DNA from: a virus
Reading direction: 5' to 3' (one strand)
Virus record (IMG/VR): IMGVR_UViG_3300050821_013501
Span: 1 to 50,413 of that record
DNA length: 50,413 nt
Part shown: piece after piece, positions 40,531 to 48,371 of the stretch
Position numbering within the stretch: position 1 is the first letter of the stretch
Layout: the number at the start of each line of letters is the position of its first letter
The notes under the pieces: model-generated
The model's database searches: none
The model's input: the letters and a program-made list of their open reading frames with translations, nothing else
What the model was told of the DNA's origin: nothing
Made by a program: the position numbers and the translations under genes

Positions 40531-41618
40531 AGCTCTCTCTTATCGCCATGGAATTTGGTTGCGACGCCGAAACGCGGAATGCCGTCCGGCGTCAGCGCAA
40601 AATATTTGATCGTCACGACCTTGTGCTTCTCGTGAAGAAGCTCGACGCCGCGCTCGTACGTCCCAGCGATACCGGCACCGAACTCGCGACCATCAGGGAA
40701 GCGGCAGATCACATTCTTTGCAGCACCGGCCCAATTTCCGAGACCCTCTTCGATCCGCACGACTTCGAATTCTTCGTCGATGAACTCCTTACGCTTACGC
40801 AGAGTTTTCGAGCGTTTCTGCTCGTAAGGTTTATCGTCGCGCCACATAGACCCTTCGTAGCGAGCCTCAAGCCATTCGAGATGCCACTTATCGTAGACTT
40901 CAACCGTATCAACACTCTGGGTCTGTACACGCTGGATCATCGGAGCATAGCCTTGAAGGAGCTTGCCCAACATCAAAGTGCGTTCCCGAAACGGACCAGT
41001 ATGAGAAGGTAAATCGTAGCTATGATATTGAGCGAGCAGCCGTGATTTCTCCAACTCGTCGGTGTTCGGAGTCTGATTTTTCACGATTGAGACAATCGTA
41101 TTGAAATCATCCTTGAGATCGTGATTGTAAATCTCGCCGTCAAGAACGAGATCGGGAATTTGTTGGAATAGAGATACGAGAGCTTCAAAAATATGTGGCG
41201 CACCTTTAATTGGCCTGCCTTCACGAGACCACATACCATCAGCTTTGATGATACAACGGATACCATCAAGCTTAGGTTGCGCAAATCCCGACGTGAATTT
41301 CTTTGCGTCATACTTCTCAGCCAGCATTGGCTTAAAGAAGTGTGCTCCGCCTTTGGCCCCTTCAATTGTCTCGTGATACTCTCGCGTCAACTTTTTCTTA
41401 TACGCAGCAGCAATCTCAAAACTTGCCTGCTCGACCGGGTCGCGATGATTGGACTGCCCGACATTTGTGTGCTCGCACTGGGTCCAGCCGCTTGTAACAA
41501 GATTACCGTCTTTGATTCCAGCAATCGTGCGATGGCGTCCATTCTCTTGTTCCATGCGCCAAACACGAACTTTTCCTTTCGTATCGAATTTGTAAATGGG
41601 ATCGTAAAGCTGTCTCAT
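40527..41618 (-). CDS. ATP-dependent DNA ligase with N-terminal WGR-like domain
   Basis: 363 aa. The adenylation motif is QPKLDGIRC (Lys about 116), followed by SREGRPIKG (motif Ia region), VLDGEIYN (III), and later KRKEFIDEEFEVVRIEEGLGNWAGAAK and IKYFALTPDGIPRFGV. The N-terminal 80 residues (GKVRVWRMEQENGRHRTIAG...TQCEHTNVGQSNHRDPVEQA) look like a WGR/MMR-type DNA-binding domain, an unusual add-on for a phage ligase. It seals nicks in replication and repair. Confidence 0.9.
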   Translation of the reverse strand: MRQLYDPIYKFDTKGKVRVWRMEQENGRHRTIAGIKDGNLVTSGWTQCEHTNVGQSNHRDPVEQASFEIAAAYKKKLTREYHETIEGAKGGAHFFKPMLAEKYDAKKFTSGFAQPKLDGIRCIIKADGMWSREGRPIKGAPHIFEALVSLFQQIPDLVLDGEIYNHDLKDDFNTIVSIVKNQTPNTDELEKSRLLAQYHSYDLPSHTGPFRERTLMLGKLLQGYAPMIQRVQTQSVDTVEVYDKWHLEWLEARYEGSMWRDDKPYEQKRSKTLRKRKEFIDEEFEVVRIEEGLGNWAGAAKNVICRFPDGREFGAGIAGTYERGVELLHEKHKVVTIKYFALTPDGIPRFGVATKFHGDKREL

Positions 41619-41992
41619 TTCCAGATTCCAGCAAAAGTGAAAGTATCAAAGAATCCCTCCCAAAAAGTTCGGCTCTTTATTGTGCGTCGAACTTCGCCCC
41701 AAAATCCGACTGGACTCACATCGAGAAAATCCGGTGCGTAATCGAAAGGTACATCGATGTTATGGTGCCCCATCATGCAGACACAGAAAACTTCCCAATC
41801 GTCGAGATCGGTAGGTCCCGCTTCAGCCAAAAGATAATGACTCGATTTCGGTGGTGGCGTACCGGCATTCATAATCTCATAGCCATTTTTGGAGAACCGC
41901 CCAAGACATGCGCCGTCGAGACCATTTACCCAGACAGTCCTACCATCGGTAAGAATTTCGTTGCCATGAGAAAACGTCGAGCGTTGTGTCAT
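41615..41992 (-). CDS. Hypothetical protein, 125 aa
   Basis: Unknown function. ATG 41992 is chosen because it overlaps the upstream TGA (ATGA) and has AAGGAA before it; the longer frame to 42160 runs antiparallel inside the next gene. Contains LDGACLGRFSKNGYEIM and the acidic LTDGRTVWVNG. Its stop overlaps the ligase start. Confidence 0.65.
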   Translation of the reverse strand: MTQRSTFSHGNEILTDGRTVWVNGLDGACLGRFSKNGYEIMNAGTPPPKSSHYLLAEAGPTDLDDWEVFCVCMMGHHNIDVPFDYAPDFLDVSPVGFWGEVRRTIKSRTFWEGFFDTFTFAGIWK

Positions 41993-42435
41993 TTGAGAAT
42001 TCCTTGCGTTAGAACCATGACTGGGAGACCGAATCGCAGCCACCAAACCGTAAAATTGGTACCTTCGATTTCCACGTCCAAAACTTGCATTTTTCTGTCC
42101 TTTAGGCAAATATCCATCATATGCCTTGTTCCGGGACCGCCCGGAAAGCAGATCGCCCATTCCGGCTGGAAGGTTTCCTTCATCCGAATATTACGGCGTT
42201 TCGGTGCGCCCCCTTTGTCGTTATCGTCGAGCGCCGTGTCGATAGCGCATACAGATTCCTGAAATCCTCGCCAGCGTGCCCATGCGCCGGAAAAGCGATC
42301 TGTGCCTCGCGCCCCACCATGCACAAAAATTGTTTCCTGCGGGAATTTTAGTACCTGCTGAATGCCGTCGAGGACCGCATAGATGTGCTCGATCCGAACG
42401 TCAAATCTAGCTCCGCAGACGAGGACGGTGCTCAT
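41989..42435 (-). CDS. SLOG/DUF2493-like protein, 148 aa
   Basis: CGARFDVRIEH, FVHGGARGTDRFSGAWARWRGF, GAPKRRNIRMKE and ICFPGGPGTRHMMD follow the DUF2493/SLOG order (nucleotide-binding Rossmann-like, DprA-related). SLOG proteins bind nucleotides or nucleotide-derived signals such as those of NAD metabolism, which fits the NAD+ genes nearby, but the role is unknown. Confidence 0.75.
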   Translation of the reverse strand: MSTVLVCGARFDVRIEHIYAVLDGIQQVLKFPQETIFVHGGARGTDRFSGAWARWRGFQESVCAIDTALDDNDKGGAPKRRNIRMKETFQPEWAICFPGGPGTRHMMDICLKDRKMQVLDVEIEGTNFTVWWLRFGLPVMVLTQGILK

Positions 42436-43535
42436 ACCTTTGAATTCCAGAAAAGCGTTTCAGGACGCACGAGACTTATCTGATCCGCCATCCGGTATCG
42501 ATGTTGATCCGGATTGGAATCAAATGCGCGCCGAACTATCTGCTGACGGTCGCCTACGATCTCGTCAGCCAATTTTAGGTACTCGCAGAAACGTCCAAAA
42601 TCGGAAAACTTATCGGAAACATCCGTCAATAACTGAATCCCGAATTCAACCGAGTTATTTGAAATTCCGCTAGGAATTTTAAAGAGAGAACGAGCCCGAG
42701 AACTAGAGATAACATTATTCTCATCACAATCGACAGCATTCCATTCGGCATCGTCGTGATCCCAGACCCACTCGCAATCCATGAAGTCCAGCATAACACC
42801 AAGAGGACTGAACCTATCTTTGCCATCGCGCAACGCACCATAGCAGTATTTATATTTCGGCCTCATCATGGCATCGCTCCATTGTGCGATAATGGAAGCG
42901 TTCAGATCGAGATATTGAATAAAAGACGCCATCTCTAGAATAATCGGAACCGCAGGAGATCGCGCACCTACATATCGCGTATATTCCATCATCGATTGAT
43001 AGTTGTCGAAAAAGACTGCGACTTTTGGGTCGTACATTGCTATAGACAATCCTGTCGCATTTAAAAATCCGTGAGAAATCCTTTCATCCCACCTCATCCA
43101 GCGATTTTCGTATGCAGCACGCCCTTTAAACGGTAGTGCTAAATTACTTCCATAACTGTTTCTTGTGTTAGAAATAACCATCTCATAAGATTCCCCATAG
43201 TCCATTTGATCGAAAACTTTGAAATCGTCTGTACGAAGCAGCCCTGTCCATTCTCCATTCGGACCCCAAAGGAATTCTCTAAAAATAGGTCGATGAGCCA
43301 TCCACGGCATAATGTGTGGTAGACTCGATCCTTGAAAAAATTCACGACTAGCCAGAACGGCTTCGCACATTTTTTTCTGATTGGGAGCCATAACAAAATT
43401 GACTTGATTGAGATAGTTTCTTTCGAAAATCTGTTCCGAAATTGACTTACCGCCGATATAGGACTCTTTCATTAGTTTATCCATATCCGCTATTGAAAGC
43501 TGACCTAACAAGTCTGGCGGTTTGATTATCGACAT
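42432..43535 (-). CDS. Hypothetical protein, 367 aa
   Basis: No family recognised. Begins MSIIKPPDLLGQLSIADMDKL and has an aromatic-rich middle (AHRPIFREFLWGPNGEWTGLL; RWMRWDERISHGFLN). Overlap with the next gene is ATGA-type. Codon use matches its neighbours, and both flanking genes are tightly packed, so it is a real gene of unknown role. Confidence 0.7.
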   Translation of the reverse strand: MSIIKPPDLLGQLSIADMDKLMKESYIGGKSISEQIFERNYLNQVNFVMAPNQKKMCEAVLASREFFQGSSLPHIMPWMAHRPIFREFLWGPNGEWTGLLRTDDFKVFDQMDYGESYEMVISNTRNSYGSNLALPFKGRAAYENRWMRWDERISHGFLNATGLSIAMYDPKVAVFFDNYQSMMEYTRYVGARSPAVPIILEMASFIQYLDLNASIIAQWSDAMMRPKYKYCYGALRDGKDRFSPLGVMLDFMDCEWVWDHDDAEWNAVDCDENNVISSSRARSLFKIPSGISNNSVEFGIQLLTDVSDKFSDFGRFCEYLKLADEIVGDRQQIVRRAFDSNPDQHRYRMADQISLVRPETLFWNSKV

Positions 43536-43778
43536 CTATAACTTTCCACGAAGGGATTTATTGATGGTTTTTCCGACTTCGTCCGCTGCCAGACGTTCTT
43601 CGATTTTTTGCTGAGACACTTGACGATTTTTCTTGAGAAAACTACCGAGAACGTCTGCGTCCTCAGATTGTAATGCGAAGCGCGCACGGATCACTTCCCC
43701 CTCGCCATAATCCCAAACGAGTTCTTTGATCGCCAGAGGTGCCTCGTCCAGAATGAACAGGCCAAGCTTGTTAGTCAT
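43536..43778 (-). CDS. Hypothetical protein, 80 aa
   Basis: Unknown function; small acidic-basic alpha/beta protein (LFILDEAPLAIKELVWDYGEGEVIRARFAL), followed directly by the 367-aa gene. It overlaps the upstream gene by 8 nt. Confidence 0.6.
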   Translation of the reverse strand: MTNKLGLFILDEAPLAIKELVWDYGEGEVIRARFALQSEDADVLGSFLKKNRQVSQQKIEERLAADEVGKTINKSLRGKL

Positions 43779-44250
43779 CTAGAGTCAGCTTTTCCATGGT
43801 GGCTATGTGTTCTTCTTCCCACTCCTCTCGGGCCTCAAGTACGGCCTCGTCGATCATGTGCTCAACAAAGCGATCCATGGTGGCTATGTGTTCTTCTTCC
43901 CACTCCTCTCGGGCCTCAAGTACGGCCTCGTCGATCATGTGCTCAACAAAGCGATCCATCGCGGAAATCACTTCCGAAGCAAAATAGTTTGTCTTCGAAA
44001 GCAGACCACCTGTTACATGGCAGTAGACAAGAGAGACCTGCTCCAGCAAAAACTTATAATCATTGAGTTCGTTCTGAACGTCTTGCGCAAGTGCGCCTTC
44101 AGGATAGACAAATTTGTTCCAGAACTCAGCCGACATCAGCCGCCGAGTCGTTCCGATCAATTTCTGAGCCTCTTCCGGAGTCAAGAGAAGACCAGTCTCG
44201 GTTATGCGTCGTTCGATCTGACTGAGTTCGTCATGGGAAATGGCGCTCAT
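43771..44250 (-). CDS. Protein with perfect 27-aa tandem duplication
   Basis: 159 aa. The N-terminal part is helical (ISHDELSQIERRITETGLLLTPEEAQKLIGTTRRLM). Residues about 99-152 consist of two identical copies of a 27-aa unit (MDRFVEHMIDEAVLEAREEWEEEHIAT), which comes from an 81-bp DNA duplication. The helical acidic repeat can form a longer coiled coil. Unknown function. The start overlaps the NAMPT stop (ATGA). Confidence 0.7.
   Translation of the reverse strand: MSAISHDELSQIERRITETGLLLTPEEAQKLIGTTRRLMSAEFWNKFVYPEGALAQDVQNELNDYKFLLEQVSLVYCHVTGGLLSKTNYFASEVISAMDRFVEHMIDEAVLEAREEWEEEHIATMDRFVEHMIDEAVLEAREEWEEEHIATMEKLTLDD
43793..43954. repeat. Perfect 81-bp tandem duplication (two copies)
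   Basis: 43793-43873 and 43874-43954 are identical and in frame, 27 codons each. Exact identity implies a recent event. Confidence 0.9.
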
Positions 44251-45671
44251 AGTTGAGAGTCCACAAGCCTGCGAATGTCCTCCAAAATCGCTGCGTTGAG
44301 AACGTCGCCGTTTAGGTAACGGATACCGAGGAGATCATCGGCGAATTCGGTATCACCAAATCTGCGTCCGACTAGCGTGTGTCCATACCCATCTGGACGA
44401 ACAGTAAATCTCCCACGCTTGGATTTTTTACCCGGATCGGTGATTGGGTCTTTGAAAATCTCCATCTGTGAGCCGTCTTCCATCAAATATGTGGAAGCTT
44501 TCATAGCCCATCGGTCGGTATCGCGGTCCAGTTTTGCGGCAGCAATTCCACCACCAGCACCTGTCAACACACAGTCCGCTGCGATTTTCATATCCTTCGC
44601 GATCTGATTTGGCTCTGTAATGGTGTCCTCATTCATCCCATCGGCCCAGAGAGCTTTCATGTTCAAGTTCAATACGTCGTAGCCCTTAGAATTTTTGCGT
44701 GCGCCGACACCTTGATACAAAGTCGCAAGAAATTGTGGCAACACGTCATAGCGTTCTCCGGAATCTGGACGCCCGACGATACTGAGATTTTTGTTTGCTA
44801 TGATCGCTTGCCGATCCCCCCGGCAGAGCTTCTTGGCGAACTCGAAGATATTCCAAGTGTCACCGACCATCGAAAGGATGGAATTAGGCAGCGCTTTTTC
44901 GAGACAGTTGTCGATGTAGCCGTCGTCGTCGTGCACCCATCCGCTTGCAATACTGTGTTCGGTCGCCGCCACAGAAAATGCCGACATTTCGTGGAAATAG
45001 TAATAATTTGCATGACGGATTCCGAGCATGTTATCGGAACCTTGAAACATGAAGCAAAATACTGCGCCTGCAATCTTGGAATGATCGTCGCCGAAAACTC
45101 CGCGCGATGAGAAGTCAAGAACTGCAAAAGGCGAAATCGGGTTATCGCTTGTTTCGTCGTAAAACGGCTTGAGACGCTGCTTCATACGAAAGACGCGAGT
45201 CGCGATAGAGCATGCGGGCCAAACATTCCGCATCAGCATGGTCTCTTTGTAGCTCGTTAATGGCGCAAGAACCTTCCCGCCATGGTTCTGTACGGTAACC
45301 ATCGGTGTATGCTTGGGAACGAGGAGACCTTCAGGCAGTGCACGGATTTCGAGAGGAAGCTTTCTATCCCATTTATTGACGATCTCATCCCACATATTCT
45401 TGTTGAAATAAGAGGGAAAGCCAAAATGCTTCGCGAAGAATTCTCCTGCCTCCTCGATCTCCCAATCTTGCACGGGTTGAGCAATTTTTTCGTAAAGAAG
45501 AGGTTGAAGACCTGCCATCATGATCGTGTCATGCTCGCCGCCACGCGACTCGATAAAGCTGTAGACGCTTTTGATGCCCTCACGATAGAACATCCAATGA
45601 GGCACTTTATAACTATCCGCGTCGATGATCGAATTGTACGGTTGTGGCTTAAGATAGGTGGGCAGGCTCAT
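44247..45671 (-). CDS. nadV: Nicotinamide phosphoribosyltransferase (NAMPT)
   Basis: 474 aa. Full-length type II NAMPT: DADSYKVPHWMFYREGIKSVYSFIESRGG, SSRGVFGDDHSKIAGA, the conserved SVAATEHS, VGDTWNIFE, IVGRPDSGE and GAGGGIAAAK match the family. It makes NMN from nicotinamide and PRPP. With NadM it forms a two-step NAD+ salvage route that lets a phage rebuild NAD+ after host immune NADases (NARP2-type pathway). It lies 10 nt after nadM and is translated from the same message. Confidence 0.9.
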   Translation of the reverse strand: MSLPTYLKPQPYNSIIDADSYKVPHWMFYREGIKSVYSFIESRGGEHDTIMMAGLQPLLYEKIAQPVQDWEIEEAGEFFAKHFGFPSYFNKNMWDEIVNKWDRKLPLEIRALPEGLLVPKHTPMVTVQNHGGKVLAPLTSYKETMLMRNVWPACSIATRVFRMKQRLKPFYDETSDNPISPFAVLDFSSRGVFGDDHSKIAGAVFCFMFQGSDNMLGIRHANYYYFHEMSAFSVAATEHSIASGWVHDDDGYIDNCLEKALPNSILSMVGDTWNIFEFAKKLCRGDRQAIIANKNLSIVGRPDSGERYDVLPQFLATLYQGVGARKNSKGYDVLNLNMKALWADGMNEDTITEPNQIAKDMKIAADCVLTGAGGGIAAAKLDRDTDRWAMKASTYLMEDGSQMEIFKDPITDPGKKSKRGRFTVRPDGYGHTLVGRRFGDTEFADDLLGIRYLNGDVLNAAILEDIRRLVDSQL

Positions 45672-45681
45672 AAAACTTCCT

Positions 45682-46731
45682 TCATAGATACGTCGAAATC
45701 ATCTTCTGAACTATCCAGAAATGATCCTCGAACATGTTGTGTGACCGTAGCTCGCTGAGTGGCGTCCACATCGCGATCTCGGCATCATCAGCCCCAAGGA
45801 CGGATGGAAATTCGTCATAATCCGGAAGCTTGAAGAGGAATGCTTCTGTGATGACATGCGCCCTGCACGACCGCGCCGGATCGTCGAACCGGCGACGCCC
45901 ACGAAAGCCTTGCCAAATTCGTTGGACACGAAGGTCTTTATTTTTGACATGAAAATGAATGCGGGTTTCTTCGAAGAGTTCGCGGATCACAGCAGCGTCA
46001 CAGGTCTCACCGTATTCTACGTGACCACCCGGCAAGGCAAGCATTCCTTTGCCCGGGGCATCCTTTCTGATCACAGTTAGGAGGTGCCCGGACTGAATCA
46101 CAACAGGATCGACAGTCTGGAATGGACCTTTACCCCATCTCTTACGATATTCGACTTCGAATGTCTTCTCGGCACAAATATCTTTGAAATGATGTCCGCG
46201 AGTGAATTCGATTAGAAATTCGAGCGAAGATTTTGGCAGCCAGTTCTTGGCGAGCATATCGAACCATCCTTCGCTGCCAAAATAGACTTCGCGGATTTCC
46301 GTTGCATTGATATGCAACGAATGAATTTTAGGCTGAATAAATCCCCATTGCGGAAACTGCTTCAAATAGAAACTCGACTGGTCGCGTTCATGGCCGGTGA
46401 TTGCGACATCTTTATCGTTGCCAAAAGGGAACAACGATTTTATGTGGTTTTGAACGGATGTTATCCAGCTTTGAAGTTCATACGGATTGTCTGAAAGAGG
46501 AATGATTTCGACTTGCCCTTCGACGCCTTTATCACACATGGCTTGCATGATCATACTCTCACGTTCTTCATAGGAGAACGGATTACGCGTAGTGCGCGAA
46601 AGGTTAGACGATCCAACCATCACAAGAAGCCGGTCAGCATTGGATAATGCATCAAGCATGACCTGCTCGTGCCCGCGATGGAAAGGCTGAAAGCGTCCAA
46701 TAAGGACGGCTAGCTTGTATGGCTTTGGCAT
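45682..46731 (-). CDS. nadM: Bifunctional NMN adenylyltransferase / Nudix protein
   Basis: 349 aa. N-terminal nucleotidyltransferase: LIGRFQPFHRGHE (HxGH box, about 11-22) and the C-terminal GSSNLSRTTRNPFSYEER. The C-terminal Nudix domain has PGGHVEYGETCDAAVIRELFEET (about 231-255). It converts NMN to NAD+, while the Nudix part may hydrolyse ADP-ribose or other NAD-derived products. This is the NadM-Nudix architecture common in phages. Promoter at 46760-46788. Confidence 0.9.
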   Translation of the reverse strand: MPKPYKLAVLIGRFQPFHRGHEQVMLDALSNADRLLVMVGSSNLSRTTRNPFSYEERESMIMQAMCDKGVEGQVEIIPLSDNPYELQSWITSVQNHIKSLFPFGNDKDVAITGHERDQSSFYLKQFPQWGFIQPKIHSLHINATEIREVYFGSEGWFDMLAKNWLPKSSLEFLIEFTRGHHFKDICAEKTFEVEYRKRWGKGPFQTVDPVVIQSGHLLTVIRKDAPGKGMLALPGGHVEYGETCDAAVIRELFEETRIHFHVKNKDLRVQRIWQGFRGRRRFDDPARSCRAHVITEAFLFKLPDYDEFPSVLGADDAEIAMWTPLSELRSHNMFEDHFWIVQKMISTYL

Positions 46732-46759
46732 CCGAATCCCTCAACCTGTCGAGGAATTG

Positions 46760-46788
46760 GACATAGGCTGTCGCGGCTAAGGTGTCAA
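46760..46788 (-). promoter_or_regulatory. Promoter of the NAD+ salvage operon
   Basis: Minus-strand TTGACA, exactly 17 nt, TATGTC, beginning inside the stop region of the upstream gene and 29 nt before nadM. Confidence 0.65.
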
Positions 46789-47171
46789 TCCCAGAAGGGA
46801 ATCAATTCCAATTCGACGAGTTCGATCCTGTCGCGACGTGCATCTTTCGAGCGATTGAGTGCTGCTCTGTAGCGAATGGCTTCAATTTCATCCGGGATGC
46901 GCGCACGGCTTTTATAAAAGGGCCGCGAGTTCTTGAACATCTTCCGACCAAGCCGCCGTGCACGGTGTATCTTGTTGAGGAGATTCTTATGCTGGAGATT
47001 GAGCATCCCGCTGACAGGATCAGTGAAGATGCAGTAGAAAGGACGGACCCGCGTGAATCCGTAAAAGTGTAGGTCTTCCCAATGCCTCAAAAAGTCGCCG
47101 GGACGACGCTCATAGGGCCAGTGCAGCATTGGGCGGTACGGCATCCCGCCGCGATAGGGGCTACGACGCAT
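46785..47171 (-). CDS. Hypothetical basic protein, 128 aa
   Basis: Unknown, rich in Arg and aromatic residues (RRPGDFLRHWEDLHFYGF; NLLNKIHRARRLGRKMF). ATG 47171 is preferred over the longer frame to 47228 because a 33-aa gene ends across it (ATG/TAG overlap of 11 nt). Confidence 0.55.
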   Translation of the reverse strand: MRRSPYRGGMPYRPMLHWPYERRPGDFLRHWEDLHFYGFTRVRPFYCIFTDPVSGMLNLQHKNLLNKIHRARRLGRKMFKNSRPFYKSRARIPDEIEAIRYRAALNRSKDARRDRIELVELELIPFWD

Positions 47172-47262
47172 AACCGAAGTAGGCGCGCAGTTTTTGCCAC
47201 CATGTACGTGGCGTCTGCTGGAAAGCATGCGCCATCACGATGTCTGATGGATTGCCGTGCAT
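47161..47262 (-). CDS. 33-aa small protein
   Basis: Reads MHGNPSDIVMAHAFQQTPRT then WWQKLRAYFGYAS and ends TAG, with GGGGCAA before the ATG. Its end overlaps the next gene by 11 nt. Unknown function; the tightly packed context supports it. Confidence 0.4.
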   Translation of the reverse strand: MHGNPSDIVMAHAFQQTPRTWWQKLRAYFGYAS

Positions 47263-47281
47263 AAAGTTGCCCCGTGACGAT

Positions 47282-47566
47282 TTAGGCCTGTTCGGTATAC
47301 TCTTCAAACAGACGGTCGAACTCGGCTGCCTTATACGCCTTCATTGCAGCGCCGTCGAGGACGATATAATCGCCGGGCAAGCATTTTTCGAGCCCTGTAC
47401 CTGTTGGGATCAAGAGCGTCCCGACAGCATCCCTACCGACGCCCATAGAGCCGCCCTCGGGCGCATAGGACTGGAAAGCTTGCACCCAGTCAGGAAGGTC
47501 GTCCTTACGCTCACCCGTGTACTTATGAACGCTGACTTCGAATTGCTTTGTACGATAATTTGCCAT
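47282..47566 (-). CDS. Hypothetical protein, 94 aa
   Basis: Begins MANYRTKQFEVSVHKYTGER after an AGGAG site 6 nt upstream; ATG 47566 is therefore preferred over the longer frame. A mixed alpha/beta protein with GLEKCLPGDYIVLDG. Unknown function. Confidence 0.65.
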   Translation of the reverse strand: MANYRTKQFEVSVHKYTGERKDDLPDWVQAFQSYAPEGGSMGVGRDAVGTLLIPTGTGLEKCLPGDYIVLDGAAMKAYKAAEFDRLFEEYTEQA

Positions 47567-47574
47567 TGAGGCTC

Positions 47575-47742
47575 CTAGCTGGATTTGAGGGTCGAGAGCG
47601 TCGTCAAACCGTAGAGCACGGCGCACCCGGCGAGAATGAGAAAGATGGAAGGTTTCACACCAACGATCATGGCCTTGATCAGAAGAGGAAACAAGAGGGC
47701 CGCGATAGCTGCATACACAAAAATCTTGAATTTTTTGGGCAT
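47575..47742 (-). CDS. 55-aa two-helix membrane protein
   Basis: A strong GGGGAGGG site precedes ATG 47742. Two hydrophobic helices (FKIFVYAAIAALLFPLLIKA and PSIFLILAGCAVLYGLTTL) flank a short polar turn, which gives a small hairpin membrane protein. Its TAG stop lies within the ribosome-site region of the next gene. Unknown function. Confidence 0.65.
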   Translation of the reverse strand: MPKKFKIFVYAAIAALLFPLLIKAMIVGVKPSIFLILAGCAVLYGLTTLSTLKSS

Positions 47743-47831
47743 CAAACCCTCCCCATCGATTGCAGCTTACAACCTAACGAGGATTTTATGCATTGTCAAC
47801 CTCTGGGAGCCAGCCGCAATTTAGAATGGTT

Positions 47832-48371
47832 CTAAGGCACGATATGAGTCAATTCGTCGAAAGCGTGGTTAAGGCGCGTTAACATTGGATCAGGAATGCA
47901 GCCACGCATCAAATCGATGAAATCTGTGCGCTCCTTGAGATACATTCCAGCGAGTTCGCGATTGGGTTGCCCTGTCCCGGGATCGAGAATGCATGCTTCG
48001 AGATTTGCGATACGATCCGAAGCCTTTACGATACATCCCTTCGGAAAAGCGAGAAGTTTTCTTGAGATGTCGAGATTGCGTTCTTTTCGATTCTCTCCAA
48101 TGCCGGTACACGCCCAAACATGACGCCCGACCTCGATACCGAACTCTTTGATCACAGTCTCGATAGATGTTTCGGTATCTTCGACAACATCGTGCAGCCA
48201 ACAAGCTGACTGATGCACTGGATCAATATAACCGAAATCGCCGCAGGCAAATGCAACACGAGAAAGATGATAGACATAGGGTAGCCCGGCATAAAGCTGT
48301 CCCTTGTGGCGGTCGAGTGCAAATTGAATCGCACGCCCTATATCGTTAAGCTGCGTCGGATGCTGTGTCAT
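47832..48371 (-). CDS. HD-domain phosphohydrolase, MESH1/SpoT-hydrolase-like
   Basis: 179 aa. The HD motif is CWLHDVVEDT, the lone first His is in LDRHKGQ...YHLSRVAF, and the later KASDRIANLE provides the downstream Asp. This is the small ppGpp-hydrolase type (MESH1/SpoT N-terminal) and could remove alarmones or other pyrophosphorylated nucleotides. ATG 48371 overlaps the upstream gene by 26 nt; TTG 48386 is an alternative start. Confidence 0.8.
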   Translation of the reverse strand: MTQHPTQLNDIGRAIQFALDRHKGQLYAGLPYVYHLSRVAFACGDFGYIDPVHQSACWLHDVVEDTETSIETVIKEFGIEVGRHVWACTGIGENRKERNLDISRKLLAFPKGCIVKASDRIANLEACILDPGTGQPNRELAGMYLKERTDFIDLMRGCIPDPMLTRLNHAFDELTHIVP

